A stretch of 64,000 bases of DNA from Symbiodinium natans (GCA_905221605.1 CAJNDS010000502.1:508501-572500), one strand, 5' to 3'; positions 51,073 to 63,465 are shown, counted from the stretch's first letter. Program-made: numbers and translations. The notes: generated from the letters alone by a model not told the origin.

Positions 51073-52281
51073 TAGGGTTTTTAGGGTTTAGGGTTAGGGT
51101 TTTACTGAAAACAACTCAAATCCTAGAAGACTCAACACAAACCTGCAACAACATTCTGACAAATACCACCCAAGCACCCTAAAGACGAATCTAAACCTTG
51201 AGAAGCCTCCAGGTCCAAGCAAGCGGATATTGACATCTCAGAGAATTTGCACATGGCGGGGGGCGGGGGGTGGGGGGGGTGCTGAGTACTTTAGGGCTCG
51301 TTCAGGGCTTTGGCTTGAAAGGTTCCGATCAGGGAGGGTGGGTGGGGGGGTTTAGGGTTTGGGTTTAGGGTTTAGGGTTTCGGTTTAGGGATTAAGGTTA
51401 CTGTCGCAGTGCATGTCGGGGTTACATTGAGTGTTACCGTGTTACCTAGTCGGGAAATGCTCCTTACAGTTTATGGAGCTCGGTTTTGGGATTTCGGGCT
51501 CCCTTATGACCATCGGCCCCTTACCTTTAGAGAGTTTTTGTGTTGGGCCCTGGGCTCTAACAGCACAGCTTAGAAGGTTAACCTTCTAACCTGTGCTGTT
51601 TCAAAATGCTACGGGCTAAACCCCTATGAAGACGGCTGGTACAAAGGAGGAACCATCACCAAGGTTGAAGATTCAAGGTCCTTCGACAGACCTGGGTCTG
51701 AGCATCCTGCTCTTCAGTCTGACTCCGGCACAACCCGGCCTAGGTTTAAACCTAAACCCTAACCCTAAACCCTAAACCCTAAACGCAGCCCTCCAAGGCT
51801 AAATGCCCTCAACGCCCCTATGCCCCCAAAGCCAGTGCCAGGCTCCAAACTCAAACTCCCCCTAAAATCCCAAGGCCTGAAACCCTGAGCTTGACCCCCC
51901 CTAAAACCCAAACCTAAACCCTAAACCCTAAACCCTAAACCCTAAAGAACCCCCAAGCCCCAAAACCCGAACCAGAAGAAACAAAAACAACCAAAGTCCC
52001 GAAAAAAAACAGCCTGATGCCCAAACGCCCCAAGACCCAATGCCCCTAAACCCCGACAACTGGCAACACTTAATAGCCTGAAGCCCTACATCCCTAAACC
52101 CTAAACCCCATTTTCCTCGTAAACCCTGTGTGAAGCCCTAAGCCTTCAAAAGAAAGAAGATCTTAAATGAACCCTAAGACCCCCCCCCCCCCGCCAAACC
52201 TGAAGCAACAACCCTGGAAGCCGCCCAAGAACAAAAGCCCGAAAAAAAAAGAAAAACGCAGAGCTCTCCAAGTGCGGCTCC
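51073..52281. other. Intergenic repeats between retrotransposon and J-domain gene
   Basis: TTTAGGG fragments right of the element, a unique piece at 51400-51740, then CCCTAAA-type and Pro-rich C-tract sequence. A short inverted pair, AGAAGGTTAACCTTCT, lies at about 51571-51586. No gene recognised. Confidence 0.5.
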
Positions 52282-53624
52282 ATGGCGCCCAGCCCCACCG
52301 CGGCAGCGGCGCTGCTGAAGGTCGCCAAGGATGCCAGCGAGGTGCCCCTTCTCGCAATGGGCGTGGCCCCAACAGCCAAAGCCGTCTCTGCCCTAAACCC
52401 TGAACCCTAAACCCTAAACCCTAAACCCTAAACCCTAAACCCTAAACCCTAAACCCTAAACCCTAAACCCTAAACCCTAAACCCTAAACCCTAAACCCTA
52501 AACGCTGAGCCCGAAAACCAAGAGCCCTAAATCCGAAACTTTCGGAGCCCTATGTCCGGGAAGCCTAAAGCCCGAAACCCACACTCCCAAGACCCGAAAA
52601 GCCCCCTAAACCCTGCCAGCCGTATACCCTTAACAACAGAAGCACAAACAACAACCAGCAACAGCTCCAAAGAAGCTGAAAAGCCTCAGCCCTGTGCCCT
52701 AATAGCCATCCCCTAAACCCTAAAGCCTAAACCCCAAACCCTAAGCCCTAAACCCTAAACCCCGAACCCTGAACCCGAAACCCTAAACCCTAAACCCTAA
52801 ACCCGAACCCAAAAACAACCTTCAACCAGCCGAGGAGGAGCTCCGGCGAGCCTACCGAGAAGCAGCCAGGAACCAGAACCGGGAGAGGGTTTTAGGGTCT
52901 AGGGGTTTAGGCTTAGGGGTTTAGGGGTGTAGGGTTTTAGCGTTTTAGGGTTGAAGGGTTGAAGGGTTTGAGGGGTTGAGGGGTTGAGGGGTTTTGGGAG
53001 CTTTGTCTTCATGATGGGGTTTAGGTGTTTTAGGGTTTTACGGGTTCAGGGGTTGGGGATGTTTAGTCTTCGTTTTGCAGGGTTCGGGTTTAAAGGGGTT
53101 TGGGGTTTACTGGGTGAGGTCGAGACCAGTAGCTAGTTTCCTGATTGTTAGGGTATAAAGGTTGAGGGCTATACCACATTTTCATGTTTTCGAGTAGTAT
53201 AGGTGTTTATGCTCGGGACGACCCCCTAAACCCTAAATCCCTAAAACCCGAATGTCTAATCTTTAGCTCCTTAAAACCCGAACCCTACACGCCGCAGACC
53301 TTACATCTGAAAGTTCTTGAGAACCTACTTGGAGGTTCATGGCACTTATTGACCAATTTTTCCTGTACTTATAACCCCCTTATAAGCCCCTTAAGTACCC
53401 TGATATGATTGTAAGTATAGTTGTAAGTACTATAATTTGCTACGAAGTACCATGAACCTCCAAGTAGTCCGCGGGACGCGGCTGGACATTCACAAAGACT
53501 AACTCTCTAAAACCCTAAGCCGTATGTGAGCCCTGTGAACCTATTGCCCCTATGAAGGCTACATCCTGAGCCCTAAGCCCGATGAAGCCCTAAGCCCTAA
53601 AACCATAGACCCTAAACCCTAACC

Positions 53625-53663
<39 letters not shown>

Positions 53664-56600
53664 ACCCTAAACCCTCAACCCTCAACCCTAAACCCTAACC
53701 CCTAACCCCAGAAAGCCTAAGCCCCTGGCGCCTTGCAGGCTCTGCCATCCGGACAAAGTGCCGGATCGCCAGGAGGACTTCCTTCAGCTTGGCGAGGCAC
53801 ACCCTTACTGTTCTTGCTAGCCCAGTGGTACCCTTTACCCGTTTTTTGCTTCTGGGTTTCCTTGTAAAGTAGCCAACCAAAAACAGGGTGCCCTTATTAT
53901 GCCATGGCTACTGGGCTGCTAAGTGTTGCTTAGTAGGGAAGGAGGGAATGAGGTACCCTATATCCCCCCCAAATAATCCAATCTCATTCCCTCATCATTC
54001 CCTACGAAGCCACAGTAAGCCGCTCAGCTTGGGGAGGCTCAGGGGCTCACTCGGGCATTGGGGCGTTTAGGGTTTAGGGTTCACGTTTAGGGTTTAGGGT
54101 TCACGTTTAGGGTTTAGGGAAAAACCCTAAACCTGAAAGAAACCCCTAAAGCCTTGATTTAGTTTTTGCAAGGGTGTTGAAGGCCTAGGTATACCCTGAA
54201 CCGCTCTTCGGCTCTTAGGTTCGATTGGGTTGAGCCCGAGACCCAGCCTGCAGGCCCCAAACCCCAAAACCTCAAACCCTAACCCCCAAACCCCCTTTCC
54301 TGGAGAGGCGCTGGAGGTGCTTCTGACCCGACCGCAGACGCCCGCCAGCACCCAGAGCACGCGCAGTGAAAGTGAAAGGCGCCACCTGGGCTTAGGGTTT
54401 AGGGCTTATGGGGGTTTGCGTCGGGTTTGTTCAGGTTGCAGGGTTTGATTACATGACGTGGAGATCTAAGCAAGGTCGTTTCAGGTTTATAGGGTTTACG
54501 TGGGGTCTTGGGGGTTTATGTGGGGTTGTATGTAAGAGCTTCAAGGTTTAGGGCCTTTTGGCCACTGTTGCTGCCAAAAGCTGGTGATTTGATTGGATTG
54601 TACTTGTAACCCTTATACTCCTCCATGCACCCTAAAGCCTAAACCCTTCCTAAACCCTAAGCCTTCACCCCAAAGCCTCCATGAGCCTTCAAGCAGGCTG
54701 GACAAGCACTTCTTTGGTACGCACTTCGGATCCGACCAGTTTGATCCCCGCGCCTGGTTGGGACAAGCCTCCAAAGAGGTGGGGTGGGCAATGAAACCCC
54801 CCAATAGCAATAGCTTTTAGAAAAATGGCTCTGTCTGCGACCCTAAACCCTAAATCCTAAAACCCGAAACCCTAAACCCCAAACCCTAAACGAGCCCTTT
54901 ACAGGGTTGGGTGTGGCGATTAGAAGGCCACTAATGGCCCATCCTGGGAGGAGTTGGCATCTGGCCAGGCGTTCCAGTGCGTGTGGCGCTGCAAGCGCCT
55001 CGATCTTTCCACCCCCTAAGCCCGAAATCCTCAACCCTACAGGGTTTAGGTTGGAGCTTCGAGGTTGGGGTTGAGGGTTTAGGGTTTTAGGTTGGAAAAC
55101 CTAAACCCTAAAGGGCTTAGGTTGGAGTTTGGGATTTGGGGTTCCATCCCTTAAGCCCGGAGCCCGAAACCCTAAAGGGTTTGGGTCGGAGTTTTTTGGG
55201 GTCTAGGGTTTAGGGTTTAAGATTTAAGGTGTAGGGTTTAGGGTTTCAGGGGATCAAAGGCCTCAACCCAGATTCAACCTGAACAAATCCCAATCAACCC
55301 CTAGAACCTGACCCGAAATAAGCCCTAAACCCTGAGACTTTTTAACTGGCCCCAATAAGCCCTAATGAACCCAAATAAGCTACGCCGAAAACCCTAAGCC
55401 CTAAACCCTAAACCCTAAACCCTAAACCCTAAACCCTAAACCCAGAACTCCCGTTCCCCCCTCCCGCCATGAACCCAGGAGTTGCCCCGAAGCCTCGTCG
55501 GTCTGCTGCCGCCTCAAGCCCAAGAAGCACAGCTGCCTTTGCGGCCACAAGGTGGTTTGGGGTTTAGGGTTTAGGGTTTAGGGTTTGGGGTTTAGGGTTT
55601 AGGGTTTGGGGTTTGGGGTTTGGGGTTTAGGGGCCGTTGAAAGAGTTTAGGGGTTTAGGGTTGGGAGGTTTGGGGTTGTGAGGGGACAGCTTAGCACCTC
55701 TGACCGCGCTTTTGGGCTTGGAGAATAGGTTGATCTGTTTTAACACACAGGAGTTTGGGAGTGAGTTAGCGGGGGGGTGAGTTAGGGGGCCTGAGGCCCC
55801 AACCCTCATGCAGCCCTGACCTGCTTAATTTTATTGGCCTCGGCTTGCCCTCAAGTTTCCGTGTATTCAGATCTCCTTACCTTCTCTGGTACCCCTGATC
55901 TTCGCCATCTACAAACCCCTGAAACCAGGCTTAAGTTTTACGGTCTCTCTCTTTCTCTCCCTCCCTCCCTCCCTCCCTCCCTCTCTCTCTCTCTCTCTTT
56001 CGGACATGGAATTTCTTTGACGCAGGCTGCATCTAATTACAATAAGCTGTTGTGTCGACTCCTTGCAAGTGTTTACGCGCAGCAATAAGCTGTAGCAAAC
56101 CCAATTTCTCCTCCGTGTCCCACCCCGACTTTTCGTGACAAGAATATGTTTTCAAACATCAGCTCTAAACCCTAAACCCTAAACCCCCTAAACCCTAAAC
56201 CTCCCTCAATCTGTAAGCTCCTGACTCGTAAGCCCTCAACCACTATGAACCCGGAAGCCCCTTCGCACGAAACCCCGAACCCCTGTAACCCCTGTAAGCC
56301 CCAAGACCTTAAAACCACAAATCCCATAGCGCTGATGCCGATCTCCTAAAGCCGCTTGAAGCTCGATGAGAATTTAGGGTTTAGGGTTGAGGGTTTAGGG
56401 AGCTTTGCTCCAACTCCTTGAAACGCGAATAACCAGAAACCTGAAACCCTTAAGCCACTTAAAACTAAGACATTCATTTATTTCATTTGTCCTAAGCTTT
56501 TAAACTCCGAACCCCCAAGACCCTAAACCCTAAAACCCCTAAAGGTCCAAAGTTTCTACCCTGAACCCTAAACCCTAAACCCCCAAAGAACATGCCTGTT

Positions 56601-59600
56601 TTTTGCGAAGATGGGTTTCCTGCCCTGACCCGAATCCGTGACCCTAAACCCTAAACCCTAAACCCTAAACCCTAAACCCGAAACCCGAAACCCGAAACCC
56701 GAAACCCGAATCCCTGAGTAGCACGCCCTTTTTTTTTTTGGCGAAGGTAGAGGCGCACGACCCGGTGCGCGGCTTCGGCTGCACCACGCCGGGATGCAAG
56801 TGCTGGCGCCTGGAGCTCCCTGGGTGGAAGGGTATGGGGTTTAGGGTTTCGGGTTTAGGGTTTAGGGTTTCGGGTTTAGGGTTTCGGGTTTGGGGCTGCG
56901 GGTTTCGGGTTTGGGGTTTAGGGTTTCGGGTTTAGGGTTTCGGGTTTAGGGTTTCGGGTTTCGGGTTTAGAGTTTGGGGTTATGGTCTAGGGTTTCGGGT
57001 TTCGGGTTTCGGGTTTAGACGCTTAGGTGAAGGGGTTGAGTCGAGTGGGGGCTTTGGATTTTAGGGTTCAAGGGTCGGAGGGTTTCCAATGGCTAGGGCT
57101 TTCTGTTGATGGGAGAGGTTAGGGTTTTAGGGTTTGTGGTTTAGGGTTTAGGGATACAGGTTAGGGTTGAGGCGTTGAGGTTTCAAAGATTTTCAAGTTC
57201 GTTCTTGGGATCCACCCTTATTATCAGCCGCGTTAGCCCTACAAGCCCTTCTATACAAACCCGCAACAAGAAACCCAACGACCTACTCGGCTTGGGGATC
57301 TCCAACGGCAAGCCGGGGAGGTTCTACGTGCAGCAGCTGGGTTGGGAAGCGCGGTGTGGCTGCAAGCACCACCTGCGGGACCACAACAGGACAGCTTCGG
57401 CTTTTCATTTCGTTCTCAGTAGAGCTCAATACCATTCGTCTTTGCTTTTGCTGTTGCCATTGCATAGTTAGGGTTAGAGGGTAGAACAAGAGGTCCAAGA
57501 TCGGTTTCTATCCAGGGTTTGCTTCTTCTTGGGCTTCGAAAGCCGTCTGCATGGATTCCTGTAGCAGATTTGTTTGTCCGCCTGTCAACGAATCAAGGTT
57601 CAGAGAGGTTCAGTTCGTAGGGCTTTGCGCTGTTGATTTCGCATCGTTTTTTTCTCGCATATTATTGCGAAAGGGCCTCGCTGAATGGCCCAAGGATCTC
57701 CTAGCAACCTCTACCCCGAAACTCTAGGCCGCTTGGGAGCGTAGCTTGTGAGGGCTTCTATAGGTGGCCCCGAGGACAGGGGAGCCGCCGTACCGTTGCA
57801 GCAAGATCTTGCCCGGCAAAGACGCTTGGCTGTTTTCTGAGGGTTGGGATGTCGGACGGTACCCCTTGGGTGTGCTTTAGGTCGCGGGCCCATAGCAACA
57901 GATACACCGAGCAAACACCATGAGTCGTCACTCTGGAGTCCTTTGTTTGATTTTCAGATATCAGGACAAGAAGCCGTGCCCTTGCAGCGGCTTCCATGTC
58001 TCCTGGGTCTGCACCTGCGGACATCCCTGGCAAGAGCACGAGACCACCTGGCAGAAAAGCACCTCCAGCGCGGTCTTCAGCCGGGAGTGGGTGGCTGGGA
58101 CTCAGAGTAGGAACCCTAACCCTAAACCCTAAACCCTTATAAACCCTGAACCCTAACCCCTGAACCCTTTTCATTTCTAGGCTGCTCTTGGGGCAAGGTG
58201 GCTGGGGGCCTGCGGCCCGAGTGCGTCGCCGAGGCCGAGGAGAAGCGGAGCCGCTGGAAGAACCAGGCCTAAGGGGCTTTAGGGTTTAGGGGTTTGGGGT
58301 TTAGGGTTTGGGGTTTGGGTTTAGGGTTTAGGGTTTAGGGTTTAGGGTTTAAGGGGACAGAGAGGAGGGACCCCAAGAAGGGGCCCTTAATCTTACTCCC
58401 CTATATAACTCCTATTTCTACCTCATACTGTATAGTCCCTATACACACGGTTTAGGGTTTATAGGGTTTAGGGGTTTAGGGTTTAGGGTTTGGGGTTTAG
58501 GGTTTAGGGTTTAGGGTACATCACCCCTAAATAACCCCCATAGGGTCCCTTCTATGCCCCCCAAATACAGAGCCCCCCAACCCTGAACCCTAATCCCTAA
58601 TCCCTAAACCCTAAAGCCTAAAGCCTAATGCCTAATGCCTAATGCCTAAACCCTAAAGCCTAAACCCTAAACCCTAAACCCTAAACCCTAAGGGTTCCTC
58701 CTTTAAGTCCCCCTGACAGGCGGCCGAGGCGGCCGAGCGCCACGGCCGGGACGTGGCCGCCAAGCTCGTAGCCAGGTGGGCCCTTGGGACATTTTCTATT
58801 TTCCCTCATTGGGTTTGGGGTTTAGGGTTTAGGGTTTAGGGTTTAGGGTTTAGGGTTTAGGGTTTAGGGTTCAAGAGGTTTAGGGTTTAGGGCTAGGGAA
58901 TATTTTTTCAAAGAGTTTTAAGTGCCATCCTAGGTAGCTGACAAAGCTCAGCGGATGCAGGTGTCCATGCCCCCTGGGGGCATTTACTTGGAAAGATATG
59001 CTTTCAATTGGGTGTTTCTTCTCGGTGTTTACGTAAGTTCAGGCTACATGGAACCCAGTGTGGCCCACAGATTTTGTTCAATTTTCCCACCCCTAAACCC
59101 GAAACCCTAAACCCTAAACTAAACCCCAAACCCTAAACCTTACACCCTCTAAACCCTAAACCCCAAACCCTAATACTCCACCCGAGGTGCGCAGAGGCAG
59201 GCATGAGGGAGGCCATCGACGAGACGCTGGACGGCCGTCGCCTGCCCCGCAGTGCGCTCAGCGCCCGGAGCGCGCCAAAGCTGGAGAGCGGCAAGCCGTC
59301 CAGGCCTTCTCCTAAAAGGGTTGTTAGGGCTTTTAGGGTTGCTTAGGGTTGTTGGGGTTTAGGTCTAGGGTCTAGGGTCTAGGGTCTAGGGTTTAGGGTT
59401 GTTGGGGTTTAGCAATTTAGGGTTGTTGGGGTTTAGGGTTGTTTAGGTCCGGCTCATGGTTCCTAGAGGCAAAAAACACCAAGCCCCCCAAAGAGACCCC
59501 TCTCAACGCTGAAAAACTCCTATTGTGAGAATGCCCGAACTCACCTTGTGATCCCTAAAGTTCCTGGGACCCAAGCGAAAAATCGTCGAAACAACCCTAA

Positions 59601-61052
59601 AGCCCAAATCTCTGCAAAAGACTTTTTTTACACCCAACAAAAAACCTAAGCTCTAAACTCAAAAAACCCTGCAACCGACAACCCTTAAGCAACAATCCAG
59701 TTTTAAGAGGCCGCCGAGTGGCCGTTCGGGGCTTCCCTCGGCGCCGACTCCTGCTCGCCGATCAGGATGGGACAAGACCCTTAGGGTTTAGGGTTTAGGG
59801 TTTAAACTCTAAACCCTATAAACCCTAGACCCTAAACCTTACAGACTCTGGAGTGTAGGGGGGGAGACCCTAAACCCGAAACCCCGAAACCCTAAACCCG
59901 AAACCTAGTCTCGCCTTTATGGGGCATGCGGATTGCAGGGCACTTTGAATGAACCCTGAAGCCCTCGACCACCGAACCCTACACCCCCGACCCTACAACC
60001 CCTAAGCCCCAATCTTCGTCCCCTGAGCCCTAAACCCTGAACCCTAAACCCTAAACCCTAAACCCTAAACCCTAAACCCTAAATCCTAAACCCTAAACCC
60101 TAAACCCTAAACCCTAAACCCTAAACCCTAAACCCTAAACCCTAAACCCTAAACCCTAACCCTAAACCCTAAACCCTAAACCCTAAACCCTACACCCTAA
60201 ACCCTACTCTTACGAACCCCCTTGGGGCTGTCTTGTTCTCCCTGCAGGTGGCTCGACCATGGGGCGGACACAGTCGGCTCGCTGAGACCCATGGTGCGGC
60301 AAAGTGCAAGAAAAGGATTTGGGGCTTAGGGCTGAGGGCTTAGGGCTTAGGGTTTAGGGTTTAGGGTTCAGGGTTCAGGGTTTAGGGCTCAGGAGTTTAG
60401 GGCTTAGGGCTCAGGGCTTAGGGCTCAGGGCTTAGGGCGTAGCATTTCTGCAGCTTCTCTGCGGCCAAGAGGTGTGCACCCCTAGACCTCTGAGCCCCAT
60501 AAGCCCTGTTAGGGTTTAGGGTTTAGGGTTTAGGGTTTAGGGTTTAGGGTTTAGGGTTTAGGGCCACGCAAGGCCTAAACCCTAAGCCCTGAGGTGTAAG
60601 CGCGCCTGCACCCGCTGAGGCCGGGAGCTACAGCGGAATGCCGGCATCGAGGAGCCATGTTGGGTTCCAGAGCTTCAAAGGCTTCAGGGGTTCAGGACAG
60701 ACATAGGGTTTAGGGTTTAGGGTTTAGGGTTTAGGGTTTAGGGTTTAGGGTTTAGGGTTTTTTGGGGCTTCAGGGCTCAGCATTTAGGACTTAGGGTTCA
60801 GGGCGTAGCGTCTCAAGGCAATGGTTCCAGCCGCTTGCTATAGGGGCCTTAATAATTCAAATAGGGGTTTGGGGGGTTATTGCAGTACAATTACAAAGGG
60901 ACCATCGGGGAAGACTATTCGTAATTATTCCGACCCCCTATATGAAACGCTGGACCCAAACTCCTCTACCCTCCGCGCTTGGCTCAGGAGCTGGGCGACG
61001 AACGCAGCTTCGTGTTCCACAGTGGAGGAGGCCATGGATCGCACCACACAAG
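52282..61052 (+). CDS. J-domain protein with repeated CxCGH (FAM221-like) motifs, about 15-17 exons
   Basis: Proposed exons: 52282-52341 (ATG start), 52835-52869, 53739-53796, 54308-54378, 54697-54778, 54951-54994, 55479-55551, 56747-56814, 57321-57389, 57958-58106, 58181-58266, 58720-58775, 59187-59319, 59710-59765, 60248-60293, then less certain 60620-60651 and 60988-61052. All phases agree through 60248. Donors are GT (6), GC (5), GA (3); every acceptor is AG, and 13 of 14 are followed by G. Joined, the start gives EELRRAYREAARLCHPDKVP and FLQLGEALEVLL: a J-domain with HPD (53746-53754), the Hsp70-stimulating signature. Then come FDPRAW, CLCGHK, CGCKHHLRDH and CTCGHPWQEHETTW, resembling the Cys/His repeats of FAM221 proteins (probably metal-binding), and an AEAAERHGRD-type helical tail. 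If the GC donor at 58267 is not used, the protein would instead stop at 58272 (266 residues). 3' end unresolved. Confidence 0.68.
52389..52504 (-). repeat. CCCTAAA array in first intron of the J-domain gene
   Basis: About 16 nearly perfect units. Confidence 0.95.
53325..53467. mobile_element. MITE-like element with perfect 18-bp inverted termini
   Basis: CTACTTGGAGGTTCATGG at the left and its exact reverse complement at the right, 143 bp overall, with an AT-rich interior containing CTTATAACCCCCTTATAAG-like text. A related, diverged copy lies at about 33018-33142 (TTCATGGTGCTTATTAGCCA ... TGAACCTCCAAGTT), and a fragment at 471-520. It lies within an intron of the J-domain gene. Confidence 0.85.
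60020..60210 (-). repeat. CCCTAAA array at intron 3' end of the J-domain gene
   Basis: About 26 units, ending 37 bp before exon 60248. The same intron starts with TTTAGGG sense (59780-59805). Confidence 0.95.
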
Positions 61053-61454
61053 GCTACGTAGGCCCTTGGGACATGTCACAGTTTCCCTTATTGGCGTTTA
61101 GGCTCCAGGGCTTAGGGTTTAGGGTTTAGGGTTTATATTGTCCCTTTATTGGGTTTAAGAGGATCACATTCAGGAATTTTCATGAATATTTCTCAGAAGG
61201 TTTTAAGTTTTAAGGGCCATCCTAGAAGACTTCCGGATGCTGGTTAAGTTTCTGTCCGAAAGTATGAGGCACATGTACTCTTTTGATAAGGGGGGCCCAG
61301 GCGGAGCCCTGACACCCCATACCCTAAAACCTACCTGGAACCCCTAAACCCTAAAGAACGAAAATAGGGGACCCCTAATGTAGACCCCCAAGTAGTAGGA
61401 TTCCCTTATAATAAGGACCCCCCCCCCCTAATTTCGGAAACCCCCATACCTTTG

Positions 61455-61575
61455 TCGTAGTTGTGTACCATGTTACATTTTCACGGGTACTTAAACCCTA
61501 TAAGGAATAATAAAGAAAACTACATTTTTCATATTATCCCAACCATGAACTCGATACAGGGCCCATGATTTCGGT
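61455..61575 (+). repeat. Dispersed AT-rich repeat, copy 1
   Basis: Shares with 63112-63225, in the same order, CATAGTTG-like / AACATTTTA, GGGT(G/A)CTTAAACCC, (A)TAAGGAATA, ATCCCAACCATGAACT. Non-coding. A second dispersed pair is 58785-59010 and 61065-61230 (GGCCCTTGGGACAT, TTTTAAGTGCCATCCTAG-like). Confidence 0.6.
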
Positions 61576-62580
61576 CAACTCCCCACACTCCTGCTTGTTG
61601 GGCAGGTGACGGCCTGCGTCTCAGCACCGGTCGGGTTAGGGTGGAGAGGAAGCTCCGGAGGCTTAGGGAGCTCAGGGCATAGTAAGCTTTAGGGTTTAGG
61701 GTTTAGGGTTTCCGGGAGTTTGGGGCATTGTAAGGTTTAGTTTTTGTTGGGGACCCTCAACAGGCCCAGCAAGAAGCCCACTGCACCTCAAGCTCCTGCA
61801 GATTGTCCCTAAACCCTAAACCCTCAACCCTCAACCCTAAACCCTAAACCCTAAACCGATGCGTTTCGAGGGTTCCGCGGGCTCGCCGGCTCACCATGGT
61901 GTTTATGGGTTTAGGGTTTGTGGGGTTTAGGGTTGAGGGTTTAGGGTTTATGGGTTTAGGGTATATGGGTTTTAGGGTTGAGGGTTTAGGGCTGTCAAGT
62001 TCTCATCCGCTCTTGTTTAGGGTTGGGGCTGGGGGGTTGTCGTCTTCTGAGCGCTGGGTTGGAATTGGAGTTTTACTTCTGGGAAGTTCTGGTCGCTTTT
62101 CTCGCGCGTGCTCTGAACTTCAGGATCTACTGCAGATGCTCTGGGATTAAAAACTTGGCAAACCCTGGGGCCCTAAGGGTTTGGGGTTTAGGGTTCCTGT
62201 CAAAGGTAGCTTCAGGGCACAAGTACATGCTGTTACAGATGCATGGGCCCTTTGGGATTCTACAGAATAGACGACATCGAGATCCCAGCGCCGGCAACCC
62301 TCACTCAAAGTAAGCCCTCAAACGCGAGTTGGGGTTCAGGCTTTGGGGCAGAAGGTCTGCGGTTTAGGGTTTAGGGTCAAGGTGGAACAGGCTCAGGCCG
62401 GTGTTTAGGGCCCGGTTCAGGGTTGAGAGGGTTGTACCCTGCACCCTGACAGCCCTAAAGCCACGAAACCCTGAGTTGTTTTCAAAATGGCGACCCGAGC
62501 AGCATCCAGAGAAGACTCAAAGTGTCTCAACCTCAAGACCCATAAGTGGGGGCATCTCCCCAAGATCTTCTACCTCCTAT

Positions 62581-62648
62581 GTCCAGCCCCCCCCCCCCCC
62601 CCCCCCCACCCCCCCCCCCCCCCCGCCCCCCCCCGCCCCCCGCCCCCT
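62581..62648. repeat. Poly-C tract
   Basis: About 68 bases almost entirely C, with single A or G interruptions; nearby open frames are poly-Pro artefacts. Such runs are also assembly-error hot spots. Confidence 0.9.
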
Positions 62649-63111
62649 GTGAAGATCCATCATCTATCCAGGTCCCGAGCTGTTTCGCTTGCAGCAGGTC
62701 TTGAGGGGGGGGGGCGGGGGTCGGGGGTTCACGGCTTCATGGGACTCAGGGTTGGTGATTTTCAAGGTTGGCTGAGGGTAGTCCTGCTGTTAACTGTTGT
62801 CGGCGAAGATGCCGTGCCAACCTCCGGATGACACAGGACACAGTTCAGGGCTCAGGGTTCAGGATTTAGTCAGGATGATTCCGGTGCCTGCGCTTCGTTA
62901 ACATGTTTGCATGCCTTGCGGACTCGCTTTAAGTGGTGTCGCCTGAGAGGGCTTGAAGAGCCCTAACGCACACCTTTTTGCTGGCATCCCAACTCAGCCT
63001 AGGGACCCTAAATGGGTGTTGATCTACAGGTCCTTCTCGGGAAATCATTTCAGGGTTCCCATGGCTTAAGGAAATATAGGGGGTTATCTGGGAACCGGGA
63101 ATCATGGTCAA

Positions 63112-63225
63112 CTGCCAAATCTTGGTCATAGTTGGGTAACATTTTATTTTTTAAGGGTGCTTAAACCCAATAAGGAATATAAGTTTAAAATTTTAATACG
63201 ATCCCAACCATGAACTAGAAATCCT
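63112..63225 (+). repeat. Dispersed AT-rich repeat, copy 2
   Basis: Partner of 61455-61575. Contains GGGTGCTTAAACCCAATAAGG and ATCCCAACCATGAACTAGAA. Confidence 0.6.
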
Positions 63226-63228
63226 CGC

Positions 63229-63465
63229 ATGGCCTCACTCAACTGTGGGACTGGTGACTCCGCTTTCGGAAACGAGGGCGCTCGCAGCATCGGGGGCAAC
63301 CTTCGTGCTGGGAGTCGTCATGGATTCTGCGTGCCGGCGATGTCGTGCGCGCGGATTCTCAGGAGTACGTGCCGCCGGCAGTCCGTTCTCGCGGAAGTGC
63401 CGGATTTGTATCTACACGATTATGTGGATGAAGCGGATTACCGCTGGATCTGTCACGAAGGCTGA
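63229..63465 (+). CDS. Candidate terminal exon, unknown
   Basis: The sequence is non-repetitive and open in two + frames. The frame ending at TGA 63463-63465 finishes ...LYLHDYVDEADYRWICHEG, which looks like protein, though third positions are less GC-rich than in the strong exons. It could be the last exon of the J-domain/Cys-motif gene. Acceptor and upstream link were not resolved. Confidence 0.3.
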   Translation: MASLNCGTGDSAFGNEGARSIGGNLRAGSRHGFCVPAMSCARILRSTCRRQSVLAEVPDLYLHDYVDEADYRWICHEG

